Below are positions 53,291-55,691 of a stretch of 55,691 nucleotides of DNA, piece after piece; position 1 is the stretch's first letter; every line of letters starts with the position of its first letter. This stretch comes from Allomyces arbusculus (taxonomy: Eukaryota; Blastocladiomycota; Blastocladiomycetes; Blastocladiales; Blastocladiaceae), in contig JADHYV010000099.1 in assembly GCA_027604705.1 (NCBI GenBank), positions 1 through 55,691 of the forward strand, given 5' to 3'. Both the position numbers and the translations under genes were made by a program. The notes beneath the pieces were generated by a model. The model did not search any database and had not been told where the DNA came from. It saw only the letters and a list, made by a program, of their open reading frames with translations.

Positions 53291-55691
53291 GAAGTGCAAA
53301 CAGGACAATGGCCCCGATGCATCAACAGTCGGCTTGTCAGACGCGGTTCAGTCAAGAATGGTTGGAGCCAGCAGCGCACCTCGCCAGGTCGAGCAAGGGA
53401 AACCGTTGAGGGATCATTCATCGACGTGGAAATAGACGAGGACGTTTTGCTTGAGCCGACAGCGTCCCGATGTCCGGCGTGATTGTTGGTGTAGATGACA
53501 AGCCGCCAATTTGCCACGGGTCGGCGGTCAACGAGAGAGAATGAAACGAGGGTTGCGACATGCGTTGCTCCATGAAGGATGCGCTCGAGGACGAGAACAT
53601 GCTCGAGGGTTGTGCTGGGGCGGCCAGGGGGGAGCGTGGAGAGGCAGCAGGGGTGGGTGGCGGGATCTGCCACGACAACGTGGGTGCGGCGCCGTTCGAG
53701 AGGAGCCAGAGGTCAATGGCCTGGCGTGAAATGAAGGGTGAAAGTGGGAGTTGTCGCTCGCTGTTGGAAGCCAAAGATCGAAGCATGCGCGCCGTCGTGT
53801 GTGATCAAAAGCGAGGCAGGAAATTGTGGCACCGGCAGAGAGGGTGACGGCGCGTTCTTGTTGGCGTAGAGCCGGTTATGAACCATAGAGCATGCGATGC
53901 CGCTGGTACTTGGTACTGGTGCCGCTGAAGCCGCGTGCTGTTGGTGCACAACTTGAAGCGCTGGCGAGCCGCTGCTGCCAGCGGCGGGCCTTGACGCAAT
54001 CTTGGCAAATTGCGTTGGCCACATGAGATTCGAGCCGGACGTGTTCGCGTGCTGCTGGTGCATAGGTGGTGTGGATGCAACGGCAAGCGTGTCAGTTGTT
54101 CCGACTTGAAAACTTGTCGCTGCCGCCCGGGCGGGCGGCGGGCCGGGCGGATTGTGCCATGAGTTCGGAAGTTGTTAGGGACTTCTTGGTTGTGATGGTG
54201 GTTGCAGGCAAGTGCGAAATGGCCGTGAAGTAGCGAAACTTCACGCATCGTCCTTCTCATCGTTGGAAAGGCAACTAAAACAAGAATTACGAACGATCAC
54301 AAGGCCCACGACCTGGTCGACACGACCAAACCACTGTGGAAGGGAAATCACAAAAACCGGATGTAACGCTAAGAATATTGTGGAGGAGCGATTGCGCGTG
54401 CGGCGGGAGCGGGGCACGTCGTCCAGGAATGCCGCATGGAACGATTGGCCCTGGAGCCCGTGGTTGTCGACAGGGCCACGGGCTCGCAAACGCGGGAAGC
54501 GGGTGCGGCAGTTCTGATAGTCATCGTCATTGGTCTGTGTAGCCCAAACAGGATCACAATATGAACCAAAGAACCGTGAGTAGTCTCTCGCAGCAAATGC
54601 GCATCTAGAGCATCTCGTCGTGATCGTACTGATCGAACGCTGGCGTCCAAATCGGCCAATCTAACAATATCGGGCCCATGGACGAGGACGAATGCAGACG
54701 GGCGGGTGCGGGTGGAGCCAGAGTCGGTTCACGCGGGAGCTGGCGTGCCAAAGCGTAGGCTGTTGGGGCGCCCGTGGCATGTCACCGCCGGCCAGACGCT
54801 TCTTGGCGGAATGGCATCGCTGCAATGGTCGTTGAGCCGCCTTCAACCGCCGCCACATGGGTAAGCAGTTCTACACCAACCAACGACACACAACCCAGCT
54901 ACATTGGAATCCCGACACAGACGCATTTGCCGCGCGCCTGCTTCTCCTCATCCCGGACCGTCTTCGCAAACCCCTTGACCGCCGCCATCAGCTTGTCCGG
55001 GTGGGCAAACAGCGCGCGCACGCCATGCAGTTCAAACAGCTAAGCATCCAATCCATCAGCCCAAAGCCTCTCAGGCGTGGTAGAGATTTGACTGGCCGAC
55101 GTACCGTCAACTGCGCGCCGCACACCCACACGCGGTCGAGGTTCTCGGCGTCCGCCGCGTGCGGCACTGGCAATGACAAGAAACCGTATCTATGCACAAT
55201 TGCACCGGATCAATTTCGGACATTCTCCACCAGCGAGCACATTGCGGCAATGCGCGTCGGACGGACCGCATCGACTTGTCAATCGTGGCAGGCGTGCTGA
55301 CGTGGTCGGCAACGACAACCGCCGAGACCAGGTCCTCGAACTGCGGCATGATCATGGCCACAATCACGGAGCGGGACGGGGGACGGGTCGCGGGCATGTC
55401 GTTGGGTTGACAGGCTCTGTCCGTCAGTCCAAGTGCGGCTACTGGCAGTAGCATGGAAAAAGGAGGGACGTGCCTCGGCCAGCACGCGGTTAATAACCAC
55501 GCCAGATTCGCGCAGCACGTCGTCCACGGCGCTACATTCCAGTTCGAGACGAAGTCAGTCCAGATCTGCCAGCCGCCAGCCGCCGTCACACCGACCAGCA
55601 CCCCCCAAAAAATACAGTATCAAACAGCGAAACAATGCTGTATTGCGTGCGGCGCGCGACAACTGTGCGCGCACCAGACCAATGGACACCA
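53291..55691 (-). CDS. Unresolved minus-strand coding region(s), cut at right edge
   Basis: Protein-like exons are present, but I cannot build one model. Supported by phase: 55039-54903 (LFELHGVRALFAHPDKLMAA, KGFAKTVRDEEKQARGKCVC), preceded across a 65-nt intron (GTACGT...CTTAG) by an exon ending at 55105 (SLPVPHAADAENLDRVWVCG). Further right, VDDVLRESGVVINRVLAE (about 55475-55530) and VIVAMIMPQFEDLVSAVVVA (about 55310-55370) look coding. Further left, 54063-53420 encodes Ser/Pro/Ala/Gln-rich sequence (HQQHANTSGSNLMWPTQFAK; MFSSSSASFMEQRMSQPSFH) like a regulatory protein's disordered region, and ADLDASVRSVRSRRDALDAH lies near 54650. It may be one gene with 52104-53290 or two. Confidence 0.35.

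Noticed and set aside
1-55691. CRISPR arrays, insertion sequences, LTR elements, Polintons, LINEs or other mobile elements
   Set aside because: No direct-repeat/spacer array, terminal repeats, reverse transcriptase, integrase, capsid or transposase motifs were seen. The repeats present are simple microsatellites and homopolymers.

Overview
The window looks like nuclear DNA of a GC-rich, intron-rich early-diverging (zoosporic) fungus. A Blastocladiomycota relative such as Allomyces would fit, but that is inference. The reasons are a fungal division-1 chitin synthase, a class C (GABA-B/mGlu-type) GPCR as found in chytrid-grade fungi, strong G/C at third codon positions, and many short introns, mostly 60-95 nt. 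About three quarters of the donors I inferred read GTNCG. I saw no bacterial operon, CRISPR array, transposon or viral relic. Most long open frames opposite real genes are shadows caused by the GC bias.

Layout, left to right. A cut-off Ser/Thr/Ala-rich coiled-coil gene (minus) lies at the left edge, followed by a tRNA-Val(CAC) (minus). Next come chitin synthase (plus, 3482-7075), a four-TM protein (minus, 8362-9156), ERO1 thiol oxidase (minus, 9682-11996), a one-TM protein (plus, 12598-13362), WDR6/Trm734 (minus, 11 exons, 13657-17595), a class C GPCR with a C-terminal PH-like domain (minus, 18528-21946), and RPA1 (plus, 22653-24756). A decayed LRR gene (about 25.2-26.2 kb) separates RPA1 from a full-length ABCC/MRP transporter (minus, 26625-31835) and 2.3 kb with no convincing gene.

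The most unusual part is 34.1-43.1 kb. Two paralogous, predominantly helical proteins of 742 and 719 aa (34166-36911 plus, 40283-43041 minus) point at each other. Between them lie a small helical orphan and a single-exon F-box/LRR gene. Their first 90 residues differ at only 12 positions. They diverge in one segment, which is a hydrophobic Gly/Ala/Met hairpin in one copy and a polar Gly/Gln linker in the other. Their intron patterns also differ, with a 10-nt microexon in one and a 9-nt microexon in the other. I found no named family. The architecture resembles two-component helical pore-forming or membrane-remodelling pairs, which is a hypothesis.

The right part holds the splicing factor CWF19 (minus, 44272-46495), a divergently transcribed BTB protein with a long disordered tail (plus, 46895-50036, with a likely GC-AG intron), a small Cys-rich protein with a hydrophobic C-terminus (plus, 50645-51725), and one or two incompletely resolved multi-exon minus-strand genes reaching the right edge.

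The recognisable genes are ordinary housekeeping or cell-surface functions: wall synthesis, ER disulfide formation, tRNA modification, DNA replication, vacuolar-type export, spliceosome disassembly and signalling. They do not form one pathway. Exon boundaries below come from reading frame, splice dinucleotides and family similarity. Every complete multi-exon model given keeps phase.
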